Below, piece after piece: positions 33,227 through 41,923 of a stretch of 64,000 nt of DNA (its first letter is position 1; the number at the start of each line of letters is the position of its first letter). This DNA comes from Streptomyces cellulosae (GTDB lineage Bacteria > Actinomycetota > Actinomycetes > Streptomycetales > Streptomycetaceae), in the NCBI GenBank assembly GCA_014655195.1, contig BNBH01000018.1, positions 62,001 through 126,000 on the forward strand. The letters are read 5' to 3'. Made by a program: the position numbers and the translations under genes. The notes beneath the pieces are model-generated. The model searched no databases. It was not told the DNA's origin and saw only the letters and a program-made list of their open reading frames with translations.

Positions 33227-33865
33227 ATGAGTACGGCGGAGGAGACGGCCGGCGGTGACACGCAGCCGTGGGGTGAGGTCACGCCCGACGCGGCCCGGCG
33301 GCTGCTGCTCGCCGCCGTGGAGGCCTTCGCGGAGCGCGGCTACCACGCCACGACGACCCGCGACATCGCGGGCCGCGCCGGCATGAGCCCGGCCGCGCTC
33401 TACATCCACTACAAGACCAAGGAAGAGCTGCTCCACCGCATCAGCCGCATCGGACACGAGAAGGCGCTGGACATCCTGCGCACCGCGTCCCGCGGCGAGG
33501 GCACCGCGACCGAGCGGCTCGCCGACGCGGTCAGCTCCTTCGTCCGCTGGCACGCGCGGGGCCGTACGACCGCCCGTGTCGTGCAGTACGAGCTCGACTC
33601 GCTCGGCCCCGACGCCCGCGCGGAGATCGTCGGCCTGCGCCGCCAGGTCGACGCCGAGGTGCGCGGCATCATCGAGGACGGCGTCCGCTCCGGCGAGTTC
33701 GACGTCCCGGACGTGCCGGGCACCACCCTCGCCGTGCTGTCGCTCTGCATCGACGTGGCCCGCTGGTTCAACGTCGACGGCCCCCGCACCCCGGAGGAGG
33801 TCGGCGCGCTCTACGCCGACCTCGTGCTCCGCATGGTGGGCGCGAAGAACGCCAGGTCCGCCTAG
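33227..33865 (+). CDS. TetR-family regulator beside a MaoC hydratase gene
   Basis: A 212-residue regulator. The helix-turn-helix is AFAERGYHATTTRDIAGRAG, then MSPAALYIHYKTKEELL. The ligand domain is helical (RLADAVSSFVRWHARGRTTA, LSLCIDVARWFNVDGP). It converges with the MaoC gene, overlapping it by four bases at the 3' ends. Similar palindromes lie before its own start and before maoC/soxR, so control of acyl-CoA metabolism is likely. Confidence 0.92.
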   Translation: MSTAEETAGGDTQPWGEVTPDAARRLLLAAVEAFAERGYHATTTRDIAGRAGMSPAALYIHYKTKEELLHRISRIGHEKALDILRTASRGEGTATERLADAVSSFVRWHARGRTTARVVQYELDSLGPDARAEIVGLRRQVDAEVRGIIEDGVRSGEFDVPDVPGTTLAVLSLCIDVARWFNVDGPRTPEEVGALYADLVLRMVGAKNARSA

Positions 33866-34323
33866 AGGTAGTACCGGGCCACCGACTCCGCCACGCACAC
33901 CGGCTTGTCCCCGCCCTCGCGCTCCACGGTGAAGGCGGTGGCCACCTGAACCCCGCCCGGCACCTCGTCCACGGCACTGATCTTCGCCGTGGCGCGCAGC
34001 CGCGAGCCCACCGGCACGGGAGCCGGGAACCGCACCTTGTTCGTGCCGTAGTTGACGCCCATCTTCACGCCCTCGACGGTCAGCAGCTGCGGACCGAACA
34101 GGGGCAGCAGCGACAGCGTCAGATAGCCGTGCGCGATCGTCGTGCCGAACGGGCCCGCCGCGGCCTTCTCCGGGTCCACGTGGATCCACTGGTGGTCACC
34201 GGTGGCCTCGGCGAACAGGTCGATCCGCTTCTGGTCGATCTCCAGCCAGTCGGTGTACCCCAACTGCTCGCCCACCGCCGCCTTCAGGTCGTCGACGGAC
34301 GTGAAGATCCTCGGCTCTGCCAT
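33862..34323 (-). CDS. MaoC-family enoyl-CoA hydratase
   Basis: A 153-residue hot-dog fold hydratase. The hydratase-2 motif is visible as FAEATGDHQWIHVDPEKAAAGPFGTTIAHGYLTLSLLP in pieces (Asp and His of DHQWIHVD, then AHGYLTLS). It adds water across an enoyl-CoA double bond. The ATG at 34323 is chosen because the protein then begins MAEPRIFTSVDDLKAAVG, as in homologues; longer frames upstream run through the operator. The gene converges with the TetR gene, and a 7-2-7 palindrome lies 50 bases before its start. Confidence 0.93.
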   Translation of the reverse strand: MAEPRIFTSVDDLKAAVGEQLGYTDWLEIDQKRIDLFAEATGDHQWIHVDPEKAAAGPFGTTIAHGYLTLSLLPLFGPQLLTVEGVKMGVNYGTNKVRFPAPVPVGSRLRATAKISAVDEVPGGVQVATAFTVEREGGDKPVCVAESVARYYL

Positions 34324-34373
34324 GTCCCGGCCTCTCGCGTCACGTAGTCGCAGGCGCATCCGCGTGCGCATGC

Positions 34374-34389
34374 CTAAGCAACTGCTTAG
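34374..34389. promoter_or_regulatory. Palindromic operator between maoC and soxR
   Basis: CTAAGCA-AC-TGCTTAG, a perfect 7-2-7 palindrome, 50 bases before the maoC start and 65 bases before the soxR start. It most likely binds the TetR regulator encoded at 33227-33865. Confidence 0.6.
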
Positions 34390-34454
34390 CATGGTCGGCC
34401 GTGCGGCCCCTGTCAACGGACGGGCCGCCGGACGAGGTCGGTAGGCTTCGAGGA

Positions 34455-34931
34455 GTGCACCGGATTCCAGAGAAGATCCACGAGCTCACGGTCGGCCAGC
34501 TCTCCGCCCGCAGCGGGGCCGCCGTGTCGGCCCTGCACTTCTACGAGTCCAAGGGGCTGATCCGCAGCCGGCGCACCTCGGGCAACCAGCGCCGCTACAC
34601 CCGTGACACCCTCCGCCGCGTCGCCTTCATCCGCGCCGCCCAGCGCGTCGGCATCCCCCTCGCCACGATCCGTGAGGCCCTCGCCGAGCTGCCCGAGGAG
34701 CGCACACCCACCCGCGACGACTGGGCGCGGCTCTCCGAGGCGTGGCGCTCCGAGCTCGACGAGCGCATCCGCCAGCTGAACCGGCTGCGCGACCACCTCA
34801 CCGACTGCATCGGCTGCGGGTGTCTCTCCCTGGAGGGCTGCGTGCTCTCCAACCCCGACGACGTCTTCGGCGAGCGCCTCACCGGCTCCCGGCTCATGGC
34901 GGAGAGCAGCAGGAGGAAGTCCGGCGAGTGA
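34455..34931 (+). CDS. soxR: Redox-sensing MerR regulator SoxR
   Basis: A 158-residue MerR-family sensor with a [2Fe-2S] cluster. The DNA-binding part is LTVGQLSARSGAAVSALHFY, then ESKGLIRSRRTSGNQRRYTR. The cluster motif is C118-x2-C121-x-C123-x5-C129 (CIGCGCLSLEGC), the SoxR hallmark. In Streptomyces, SoxR responds to redox-active secondary metabolites such as actinorhodin and activates a few detoxification genes. The GTG at 34455 gives an N-terminus collinear with E. coli SoxR; a longer form from 34401 is possible. The gene matches SCO1697 by memory. Confidence 0.93.
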   Translation: MHRIPEKIHELTVGQLSARSGAAVSALHFYESKGLIRSRRTSGNQRRYTRDTLRRVAFIRAAQRVGIPLATIREALAELPEERTPTRDDWARLSEAWRSELDERIRQLNRLRDHLTDCIGCGCLSLEGCVLSNPDDVFGERLTGSRLMAESSRRKSGE

Positions 34932-34934
34932 CGG

Positions 34935-34963
34935 CGGGCGGGCGGCTCCGAGCCGCCCGCCCG
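34935..34963. terminator. Bidirectional terminator between soxR and the RNA ligase gene
   Basis: A perfect 14-base stem, CGGGCGGGCGGCTC and its complement, with a one-base centre. It fills the space between two convergent genes whose stops are 37 bases apart. Confidence 0.8.
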
Positions 34964-34967
34964 TGCC

Positions 34968-36035
34968 TCACTCGTACTCCGTGCCGCCCTTGCGGGTCAG
35001 ATACGCCGGGCTCACCGCCTTCGCGATGGCCCGCCCGCCCGTCACCGGGCTGTGCCGTTCGGTCACCGGACGGATCACCACGCCCTCCCGGATGTGCAGC
35101 TCCCTGCCGGACACCGTCTCGCGGCCGCCCGCCAGCTCCAGCACCCGCTCGCTGTCGTACGGGCCGGTCCAGAGGCGGGGCACCAGCGGCAGGCGGCCCT
35201 CGAGGAGCTCCGCCGCGTCCAGCCAGCGCACCTGGCCGTCGATCTCCGCCGAGACGTCGAACACGGCGTACCCGAGCGTGTCGCGCCGCCCGTCCGCGCC
35301 GTACGACAGGTCCTGCACGCCCGCGCCGTACACCTCGCCGAAGATCCCGACCCGCCGCGCGCCCAGCCGGGCCGCGAGCTCGGCGGCCGCCTCGGCGACG
35401 CCGTGACCCCGTACCGCGCGCCAGTACAGGTTGCGCGGGTCCTCGCCGAGTGCCAGGGACTTCGCGCCGAAGCCCTTCGAGGAGACGTAGACCCTGTCCT
35501 CGTCCACGGAGTACGTCAGCAGGCAGGCCGTGCCGTGCAGCTTCTCCGTGACCACGACGGGCTCGCTGGGGGAGAAGATGCCGGGGTGGCGCTGGAGGTT
35601 CTCGATGTCGACCCAGGGCAGCAGGGCCGGCGCGGACTCCACCTCGCCGTCCATGGCCGGCGGGACCGGCGGCACCCACTTGGTGACGCCGAGCAGCTCC
35701 GCGAAGTCGGTGCCGTCCGCGGCGGCCCGCACCAGGTCGACGTCCGCGAGCGCCTTCGGGCGGCACACGATGCCCTGCGACAGCTCGCCGCGCAGCCGGA
35801 CCGCCTTGACCCGGTCGTGGTTCCCGCCCGCCAGCCGGCCGGTCAGGCCCAGCTCGTCGATCAGGGCGGGCGGCAGCACGGACTGCTCGGGGATGTACAC
35901 GGCGGCGTCGCCCGTGCGGTAGGCGCCCTTGGCGACGACGGCCCGGTACAGGCCCACCTGGGCCAGCTCCAGGGCGTCGGCGTTCGGGTGCGGATGGACG
36001 GTCAGGATCTCGGCGGTGACGCGCAGCGTCGACAT
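34968..36035 (-). CDS. RNA ligase of the DRB0094 (Rnl5) type
   Basis: A 355-residue ATP-dependent RNA ligase. The nucleotidyltransferase motif I is TEKLHGTACL with the adenylated lysine at Lys165. Further motifs are VYVSSKGFG, GIFGEVYGAG (motif IIIa region) and EGVVIRPV (motif IV, EGVVIR), and the C-terminus has IAKAVSPAYL in the motif V position. The N-terminal domain (VHPHPNADALELAQVGLYRAV) is OB-like, as in the Deinococcus enzyme, which seals nicked duplex RNA ends. The ATG at 36035 follows GGGAGC. No repair partner is adjacent; a role in RNA repair is inferred. Confidence 0.9.
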   Translation of the reverse strand: MSTLRVTAEILTVHPHPNADALELAQVGLYRAVVAKGAYRTGDAAVYIPEQSVLPPALIDELGLTGRLAGGNHDRVKAVRLRGELSQGIVCRPKALADVDLVRAAADGTDFAELLGVTKWVPPVPPAMDGEVESAPALLPWVDIENLQRHPGIFSPSEPVVVTEKLHGTACLLTYSVDEDRVYVSSKGFGAKSLALGEDPRNLYWRAVRGHGVAEAAAELAARLGARRVGIFGEVYGAGVQDLSYGADGRRDTLGYAVFDVSAEIDGQVRWLDAAELLEGRLPLVPRLWTGPYDSERVLELAGGRETVSGRELHIREGVVIRPVTERHSPVTGGRAIAKAVSPAYLTRKGGTEYE

Positions 36036-36280
36036 CGGGACAGCTCCCAGGGTTCTCAGGTGGGTCTCATCGGCCCCCACTGTCCTGAGAACAAAGCCGT
36101 GGAACGACCGGTTTACCGCCTGCTACCGTCCAGGGGCTCCGGGGGGTGCGGCGTTCCTTGGCGCGCACCCCCGTGCCCCCGTTGCTCCGGTCGTCGCTCG
36201 TCACCGTCGTCGGCTGTCGCTCACGGCTCTCGCCGCTCTGGTCGGTCCTGCCGTTCCTGTCGCCCTCGTCTTCCGCCGGG

Positions 36281-36883
36281 TCAGGCGGAGACCAGCAGCC
36301 TCGCGCGGCGGGACTCCGCGAGGGCCGCCGGGGTCAGCACGGGACGCGGGACCAGGATGCCGCACTCCGTGCACACCGGGCCCGCCGAGGGCTCGTGATC
36401 CAGGTCGTGGCGCCAGACGAGCCGCTCACCCCCGCACACGGGGCAGGACGAACCCGGCTCGCGCTCCAGCGCGGCGATCAGCCGCCGCAGCACCTCCGCC
36501 AGGGGCTCCCTCGGGTGCACCTTGGGGTCGTCGCACCACGCGACCCCGAAACCTCCCCAGGTCATCCGGTGCCAGTCGTCCACAGTGCCCGGCCTGCGCA
36601 GACCGTCGTGCTTCTCCTTCCTGCGGCGCTCGGCGAACTCCACCTCGTACGCCAGCCAGACCGCCCGGGCCTCCTCCAGCTCGTCCAGTGCGGCCACGAG
36701 CCGCGCCGGGTCGACGGAGCGGTCCTCGGGATCGAACCCGGCCCGCGAGCACAAGTGGTCCCAGGTCGCGCGGTGCCCGTAGGGGGCGAACCGCTCCAGG
36801 CACTTGCGCAGCGAGTAGCGCCGCAGCGCCAGATCGCACCGGGGATCTCGGACCTGTCTCGCCAGACTCCGGAAACCGGCCAT
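36281..36883 (-). CDS. Zinc-ribbon protein of unknown function
   Basis: A 200-residue protein. The N-terminal two thirds are helical and charged (LVAALDELEEARAVWLAYEV, ERRRKEKHDGLRR). The C-terminal region has paired cysteines, CPVCG and CTECG about 24 residues apart, that should bind one zinc. The ATG at 36883 follows GGAGGTGCAGGACG. No catalytic motif is recognised. It lies upstream of the RNA ligase gene on the same strand but about 245 bases away, so cotranscription is uncertain. Confidence 0.85.
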   Translation of the reverse strand: MAGFRSLARQVRDPRCDLALRRYSLRKCLERFAPYGHRATWDHLCSRAGFDPEDRSVDPARLVAALDELEEARAVWLAYEVEFAERRRKEKHDGLRRPGTVDDWHRMTWGGFGVAWCDDPKVHPREPLAEVLRRLIAALEREPGSSCPVCGGERLVWRHDLDHEPSAGPVCTECGILVPRPVLTPAALAESRRARLLVSA

Positions 36884-37392
36884 CGTCCTGCACCTCCGTC
36901 ACACCTGCACCTGTAATCCGGTCACTTCGGCGTCGTCGAACGGACGTCGTCGAATAGACGTGTCGGCACGCGATTCGGCTCCATCCTTTTTCCGATGGCC
37001 CCCTCAGCCGGCCGCGGGAACGCCGGGCCAACTGCCCTGGCCCGCGCTTCAGTTGTCGTCGTCGCGGGGATACCGGCGGTAACGGGCCTCCTGTCCCTCC
37101 CGGCGGAGGAGCGGCCCTTTCCCGACGCTCTGAGAACTCCCCGCGGCTTCCACGGGTTCCTGAACGCTCCGCCGATATGCACACCGATCACCGGTCCGGC
37201 GGCCGATAAACCCCGCATCGCACGGCGCGGGGCGGTGAAAACGCAGGTCATGGGGGCGGGCGGGGCGGAAAAGGGGGCGTGAACACGACGGCGGCGGATC
37301 GCCGTCCCGCGATCCGCCGCCGTTTCCGTGCCCAGGTCGGCTGAGGCCCGTCGACCCGCCGTGGTTCACCGCCGAAGCAGGTGCTTCCTCGT
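36884..37392. other. Gene-free stretch of about 500 bases
   Basis: No reading frame here has a ribosome site, homology or typical length. The only recognised element is the terminator hairpin at 37289-37322. A short direct repeat (CGTCGTCGAA, twice near 36938-36955) lies upstream of the zinc-ribbon gene and may belong to its promoter region. Confidence 0.5.
37289..37322. terminator. Terminator downstream of the NamZ-like gene
   Basis: A 14-base perfect stem CGGCGGCGGATCGC with a six-base loop, lying 70 bases beyond the end of the minus-strand muramidase gene. Confidence 0.75.
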
Positions 37393-38649
37393 TCACCGGT
37401 ACAGCAGGTGCTCCCGCCGCTTCCGGCGGAACGCCGCGAGCTCGCTCTGCCAGCCCGCCACCACCTCGTCGGTGTCCGCGCCCGCGTCGATCATCGTGCG
37501 CACCTGGGTGGAGCCGGTCAGCTTGTCGATCCAGTTGTCCGCGCGCCAGGCGAAGCCGTCCCAGGACCGCTTCGCCGTGATCAGCAGGCCGATGCCGGTC
37601 CGCACCGGGTCGAACCGCTCCCGGTCGTGCACATGCAGTTGCACGCCCCCGATGGTCTTTCCCTGGAACTTCGAGAACGTCGGCGCGAAGTACGCCTCAC
37701 GGAACCGCACGCCCGGCAGCTCCAGCTCGTTCGCCGCGGCCGCCCAGCGCCCGTCGACGCCCTCCGCGCCCAGCAGCTCGAACGGCCGGGTCGTGCCGCG
37801 CCCCTCCGACAGGTTCGTACCCTCGAACAGACATGTCCCCGAGTACACCAGCGCCGTCTCCGGCGTCGGCATGTTCGGGCTCGGCGGCACCCACGGCAGC
37901 CCGGACGCGTCGTAGAAGTCCGACCGCTTCCAGCCCGACATCTTCACCGTCTCCAGGGCGACGGGCCTCTCGAGGAACTCCGCGTTGAACAGCAGCGCCA
38001 GCTCCGCCACCGTCATCCCGTGCGCCTGCGAGATCGGCTTCCGTCCGATGAAGGTGGCGAACTCCTTGTGCAGCACCGGACCCAGCGCCGCCCGCCCGGT
38101 CACCGGGTTCGGGCGGTCCAGGACCACGAACGACAGGCCGGCGAGCTGCGCCGCCTCCATGCAGTCGTAGAGGGTCCAGATGTACGTGTAGAAGCGGGCG
38201 CCGGCGTCCTGGATGTCGAAGACGACCGTGTCCACGCCGGACGCCGTGAAGATGTCGGCGAGGGCCTGACCGCTCTTCAGGTAGGTGTCGTAGACGGGCA
38301 GGCCCGTCGCCGGGTCGTCGTAGCGGCCCTCCGAGCCGCCCGCCTGCGCCGTGCCTCTGAAGCCGTGCTCCGGGCCGAACACCGCTGTCAGGTTCACTCT
38401 GTCGTCGCCGTGCATGACGTCGACGATGTGCCGCACGTCGCGGGTGATGCCGGTCGGGTTGGTGACCACGCCCACCCGGCGGCCGTCGAGCAGCGCGTAG
38501 CCGTCCGCCGCGAGCCGGTCGAACCCGGTGCGCAGCGTGCGGCCGCCGCCGTGCCCGGAACCCGGCCCCGCGGCGGCCGCTGCCGGAGCGGCGGAGGCCG
38601 CGACCGCGGCCGTGGTGGTGGCGAGCAGGCTCCGTCGGGACAGCCTCAT
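37393..38649 (-). CDS. Exported DUF1343 protein, NamZ-like exo-muramidase
   Basis: A 418-residue protein of the DUF1343 family, whose member NamZ removes N-acetylmuramic acid from peptidoglycan chain ends. The N-terminus MRLSRRSLLATTTAAVAASAA has a twin-arginine-type signal. Family landmarks are VGVVTNPTGI, FGPEHGFRG, FDIQDAGARFYTYIWTLYDCMEAA in parts, VLDRPNPVTG and PSPNMPTPETALVYSGTCLFEGTNLSEGRGTTRPFELLGA in parts. GGAGGTCACCGC precedes the ATG. A role in wall turnover or muropeptide recovery is inferred. Divergent from the SDR gene. Confidence 0.92.
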   Translation of the reverse strand: MRLSRRSLLATTTAAVAASAAPAAAAAGPGSGHGGGRTLRTGFDRLAADGYALLDGRRVGVVTNPTGITRDVRHIVDVMHGDDRVNLTAVFGPEHGFRGTAQAGGSEGRYDDPATGLPVYDTYLKSGQALADIFTASGVDTVVFDIQDAGARFYTYIWTLYDCMEAAQLAGLSFVVLDRPNPVTGRAALGPVLHKEFATFIGRKPISQAHGMTVAELALLFNAEFLERPVALETVKMSGWKRSDFYDASGLPWVPPSPNMPTPETALVYSGTCLFEGTNLSEGRGTTRPFELLGAEGVDGRWAAAANELELPGVRFREAYFAPTFSKFQGKTIGGVQLHVHDRERFDPVRTGIGLLITAKRSWDGFAWRADNWIDKLTGSTQVRTMIDAGADTDEVVAGWQSELAAFRRKRREHLLYR

Positions 38650-38758
38650 GCGGTGACCTCCGTGATCGCGGTACATGTCATGACCACGCACGCTAGCGCG
38701 CCTGACCGCCCCGGGGAACGAGCCGGACCGACGGAGCGCGGAACGCCCCTTCCTCCCG

Positions 38759-38780
38759 GCATACCGACCGGTTAGTCTGA
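38759..38780 (+). promoter_or_regulatory. GCATACCGACCGGT operator-like site before the SDR gene
   Basis: GCATACCGACCGGTTAGTCT, 46 bases before the SDR start. The first 14 bases match the sites at 19605-19624 and 42984-43004; the second half-site is degenerate. Confidence 0.55.
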
Positions 38781-38818
38781 CGCGGTCGGACGTTCGTGAG
38801 CCGCGTCGGAGGAGACCG

Positions 38819-39592
38819 ATGGTGCAAGCCGTGCAGGGTGCGAAGGTGGTCGTCACGGGAGCCGGGGGCGGCATCGGAGCGGCGCTCGCCCGCCGCTTCG
38901 CCGCGCAGGGGGGACGGGTCGTGGTCAACGACCTGGACGCCGCCCGCGCCAAGGCCGTCGCCGAGGAGATCGGCGGCCACGCGGTGGCGGGCGACGCCTC
39001 CTCGATCGTCGACGAGGCCCGCGACGCCCTCGGCGGGACGGTCGACGTCTGGTGCGCCAACGCCGGCGTCGGCCGCGACGGCGGGGAGCCCGGCGAGCCG
39101 CTCCGCGAGGAGGACTGGGCGCTGTCCTGGGACGTCAACGTGATGGCGCACGTCCGCGCGGCGCACGCGCTGCTCCCCGAGTGGCTGGAGCGCGGCAGCG
39201 GCCGCTTCGTCTCCACCGTCTCCGCCGCCGGACTCCTCACCATGATCGGCACCGCCCCCTACAGCGTCACCAAGCACGGCGCCTACGCCTTCGCCGAGTG
39301 GCTGGCGCTCACGTACCGGCACCGCGGGGTGAAGGTGCACGCGATCTGCCCGCAGGGCGTGCGCACCGACATGCTCGACGCCAGCGGCAGCGCCGGCGAC
39401 CTGGTGCTCAAGCCCACCGCGATCGAGCCGGACGACGTGGCCGACGCCCTGTTCGACGGCATCGAACAGGACCGTTTCCTGATCCTGCCCCACCCCGAGG
39501 TCGCCGAGTACTACCGCGCCCGCGCCACCGACCCTGAACGCTGGCTCGGCGGCATGAACCGCGTCCAGCGGCAGTGGGAGGCCACCCGCTGA
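38819..39592 (+). CDS. Short-chain dehydrogenase/reductase
   Basis: A 257-residue SDR. The NAD(P)-binding motif GAGGGIG lies at 14-20 and the catalytic pair is YSVTK; the ANAG equivalent is CANAGVG. The GGAGGAGACCG before the ATG supports the start. Substrate is unknown. It shares an operator-like element with the phosphotransferase/acyl-CoA dehydrogenase operon at 40703-42946, and a TetR gene follows 190 bases downstream, so it may act in the same pathway, for example on a hydroxyacyl intermediate. Confidence 0.94.
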   Translation: MVQAVQGAKVVVTGAGGGIGAALARRFAAQGGRVVVNDLDAARAKAVAEEIGGHAVAGDASSIVDEARDALGGTVDVWCANAGVGRDGGEPGEPLREEDWALSWDVNVMAHVRAAHALLPEWLERGSGRFVSTVSAAGLLTMIGTAPYSVTKHGAYAFAEWLALTYRHRGVKVHAICPQGVRTDMLDASGSAGDLVLKPTAIEPDDVADALFDGIEQDRFLILPHPEVAEYYRARATDPERWLGGMNRVQRQWEATR

Positions 39593-39783
39593 CGCCCGCC
39601 GGCGCCCGCCCGCCCCCACGGGGCGGGTTCCGGCACGGACCCGCCCGCACCTCCCCCCGAACCGGGGGAGAAACTGGGCGGGGAGGCGGTGCCCTCGGCG
39701 GCGGTTCCGTGAAGTGGGAAGATCTCCCGGCGGGGACGGCGTTCCCTGGACGCACGACGACCGACAGCAACACGGAAAGGCGG

Positions 39784-40386
39784 GTGGCGGCAGTGCCCAG
39801 AACGACGGACGGTGACGGGACCCCCGTGCCGCAGCGGCTGCTGGCCGCCGCCACCCGGCTCTTCGCCGAGCAGGGCTACGACCGCACCTCGGTGCAGGAG
39901 ATCGTCGAGGCGGCCGGCGTCACCAAGGGGGCGCTGTACCACTACTTCGGCTCCAAGGACGACCTGCTGCACGAGGTCTACGCGCGCGTGCTGCGCCTCC
40001 AGCAGGAGCGCCTGGACCAGTTCGCCGACGCCGACGAGCCCATCGAGAAGCGGCTGCGCGGCGCGGCCGCCGACGTCGTCGTCACCACCATCGAGAACCT
40101 CGACGACGCGTCGATCTTCTTCCGCTCCATGCACCACCTCAGCCCGGAGAAGAACAAGCAGGTCCGCGCCGAGCGGCGCCGCTACCACGAGCGGTTCCGC
40201 GCGCTGATCGAGGAGGGCCAGCGCGAGGGCGTCTTCTCCACGGCCACCCCGGCCGACCTGGTCGTCGACTACCACTTCGGCTCGGTGCACCACCTGTCCA
40301 CCTGGTACCGCCCCGACGGCCCGCTCAGCCCCCAGCAGGTCGCCGACCACCTCGCCGACCTCCTGCTGCGCGCCCTGCGTCCCTAG
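39784..40386 (+). CDS. TetR-family regulator, probable controller of the SDR and ACAD10/11-like genes
   Basis: A 200-residue regulator (197 if GTG 39793 is used). The helix-turn-helix is LFAEQGYDRTSVQEIVEAAG, then VTKGALYHYFGSKDDLL. The C-terminal part resembles regulators of fatty-acid genes (ASIFFRSMHHLSPEKNKQVR, VDYHFGSVHHLSTWYRPDG). GGAAAGG precedes the start region. It sits between the SDR gene and the acyl-CoA dehydrogenase operon, and both have the GCATACCGACCGGT site. Confidence 0.92.
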   Translation: MAAVPRTTDGDGTPVPQRLLAAATRLFAEQGYDRTSVQEIVEAAGVTKGALYHYFGSKDDLLHEVYARVLRLQQERLDQFADADEPIEKRLRGAAADVVVTTIENLDDASIFFRSMHHLSPEKNKQVRAERRRYHERFRALIEEGQREGVFSTATPADLVVDYHFGSVHHLSTWYRPDGPLSPQQVADHLADLLLRALRP

Positions 40387-40702
40387 GGTCCCTCCGGCGG
40401 ATCACGCCGGGGACGCGGGGTCCGGCACGCCCTCCCCCCCCCCACTGCCCTGAACGGGCGTGGGGGTGCCCCCAGCGGCGTTGTCGTCGCTCGCCGACTC
40501 CCCCGCGCTCGGCGTCGCTCGCGCGGGAGGGACCCCCATCGCGCCGACTCCCTCCTCCGCCTTGCGGCTGGACGCACCAGACCCCGCTCACCTGGGTTGC
40601 AAGGCGCCGCGCCTTTCCCCCGACCTGATCCGCCGGACAGGCCCTGGACGCGTCACCGGCCCGCCGGGCGCCTCACGGCACCCGACGAGCCGGTCGAAGG
40701 CC
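40387..40702. other. Gene-free stretch between convergent genes
   Basis: 316 bases between the TetR gene and the end of the acyl-CoA dehydrogenase gene. It holds GC-rich short inverted repeats around GGGGGTGCCCCC, likely transcription-stopping structures, and no supported gene. Confidence 0.5.
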
Positions 40703-41917
40703 CTACAGGTACTTCTTGATCTCCCGGCGGGCCAGCGACCGCTGGTGCACCTCGTCCGGGCCGTCCGCGAGCATCAGCGTGCGCGCGCCCGCGTACAGCT
40801 CGGCCAGCGGGAAGTCCTGGCTCACACCGCCCGCGCCGTACAGCTGGATCGCCCGGTCGAGGATGCCGACCACCGTGCGCGGGGTGGCGATCTTGATGGC
40901 CTGGATCTCGGTGTGCGCGCCCCGGTTGCCGACGGTGTCCATCATCCAGGCCGTCTTCAGCACCAGCAGCCGCAGCTGCTCCACCGCGACCCGCGCGTCC
41001 GCGATCCAGTTCTGCACCACGCCCTGCTGGGCGAGCGTCTTGCCGAACGCCTCCCGGGACACCGCGCGGCGGCACATCAGCTCGATCGCCCTCTCGGCCA
41101 TGCCGATCAGCCGCATGCAGTGGTGGATCCGGCCCGGACCGAGCCGTGCCTGGGCGATGGCGAACCCGCCGCCCTCCTCACCGATCAGGTTCGACACCGG
41201 CACCCGCGCCTCGTCGAAGACCACCTCGGCGTGGCCGCCGTGGTAGTGGTCCTCGTAGCCGAAGACCTGCATCGCCCGCTTCACGGTGACGCCCGGGGTG
41301 TCCCGCGGGACCAGGACCATGGACTGCTGGCGGCGGATGTCCGGCCCGTCCGGGTCGGTCTTGCCCATCACGATGAAGATCTTGCAGTCCGGGTGCATGG
41401 CCCCGGAGATGTACCACTTGCGGCCCGAGACGACGTACTCGTCGCCCTCCCGCCGGATGTGCGTGGTGATGTTGGTGGCGTCCGAGGAGGCCACCTCCGG
41501 CTCGGTCATCGCGAACGCCGAACGGATCTCACCCGCCAGCAGCGGCTCCAGCCACTGCTTCTTCTGCCGCTCGTCGCCGAACTGCGCCAGCACCTCCATG
41601 TTCCCGGTGTCGGGCGCGGCGCAGTTGGTCGCGGTCGGCGCGAGCTGCGGGGACCGGCCGGTGATCTCGGCGAGCGGCGCGTACTGGAGGTTGGTGAGTC
41701 CCGCGCCGTACTCGGCGTCCGGCAGGAACAGGTTCCACAGGCCCTGCCGGCGCGCCTCCGCCTTGAGCTCCTCCACCACCGGCGGGTTCTCCCACGGTGA
41801 GGACAGCCGCTGCCGCTGCTCGTGCACGACCTCCTCGGCCGGGTACACGTGCTCGTCCATGAAGGCGAGGAGCCGGGCGCGCAGCTCCTCGGTGCGCGCG
41901 TCGAACGCGAAGTCCAT
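40703..41917 (-). CDS. Acyl-CoA dehydrogenase of the ACAD10/11 type
   Basis: A 404-residue acyl-CoA dehydrogenase. Typical pieces are AFAMTEPEVASSDATNITTHI, YVVSGRKWYISGAMHPDCKI and HCMRLIGMAERAIELMCRRA, with REAFGKTLAQQGVVQNWIAD; the C-terminal AELYAGARTLMLADGPDEVH has no Glu at the short-chain base position, as is usual in the ACAD10/11 group. It starts six bases after the phosphotransferase stop. Human ACAD10 and ACAD11 carry the same two domains fused and handle 4-hydroxyacyl-CoAs; a matching split pair acts in levulinate breakdown (LvaA/LvaC). Confidence 0.93.
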   Translation of the reverse strand: MDFAFDARTEELRARLLAFMDEHVYPAEEVVHEQRQRLSSPWENPPVVEELKAEARRQGLWNLFLPDAEYGAGLTNLQYAPLAEITGRSPQLAPTATNCAAPDTGNMEVLAQFGDERQKKQWLEPLLAGEIRSAFAMTEPEVASSDATNITTHIRREGDEYVVSGRKWYISGAMHPDCKIFIVMGKTDPDGPDIRRQQSMVLVPRDTPGVTVKRAMQVFGYEDHYHGGHAEVVFDEARVPVSNLIGEEGGGFAIAQARLGPGRIHHCMRLIGMAERAIELMCRRAVSREAFGKTLAQQGVVQNWIADARVAVEQLRLLVLKTAWMMDTVGNRGAHTEIQAIKIATPRTVVGILDRAIQLYGAGGVSQDFPLAELYAGARTLMLADGPDEVHQRSLARREIKKYL

Positions 41918-41923
41918 GTCTCG

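Noticed and set aside
36995..37282. A 95-codon reading frame in the gap
   Set aside because: No ribosome site, no recognised motif, and it overlaps no partner; its composition is like random high-GC sequence.
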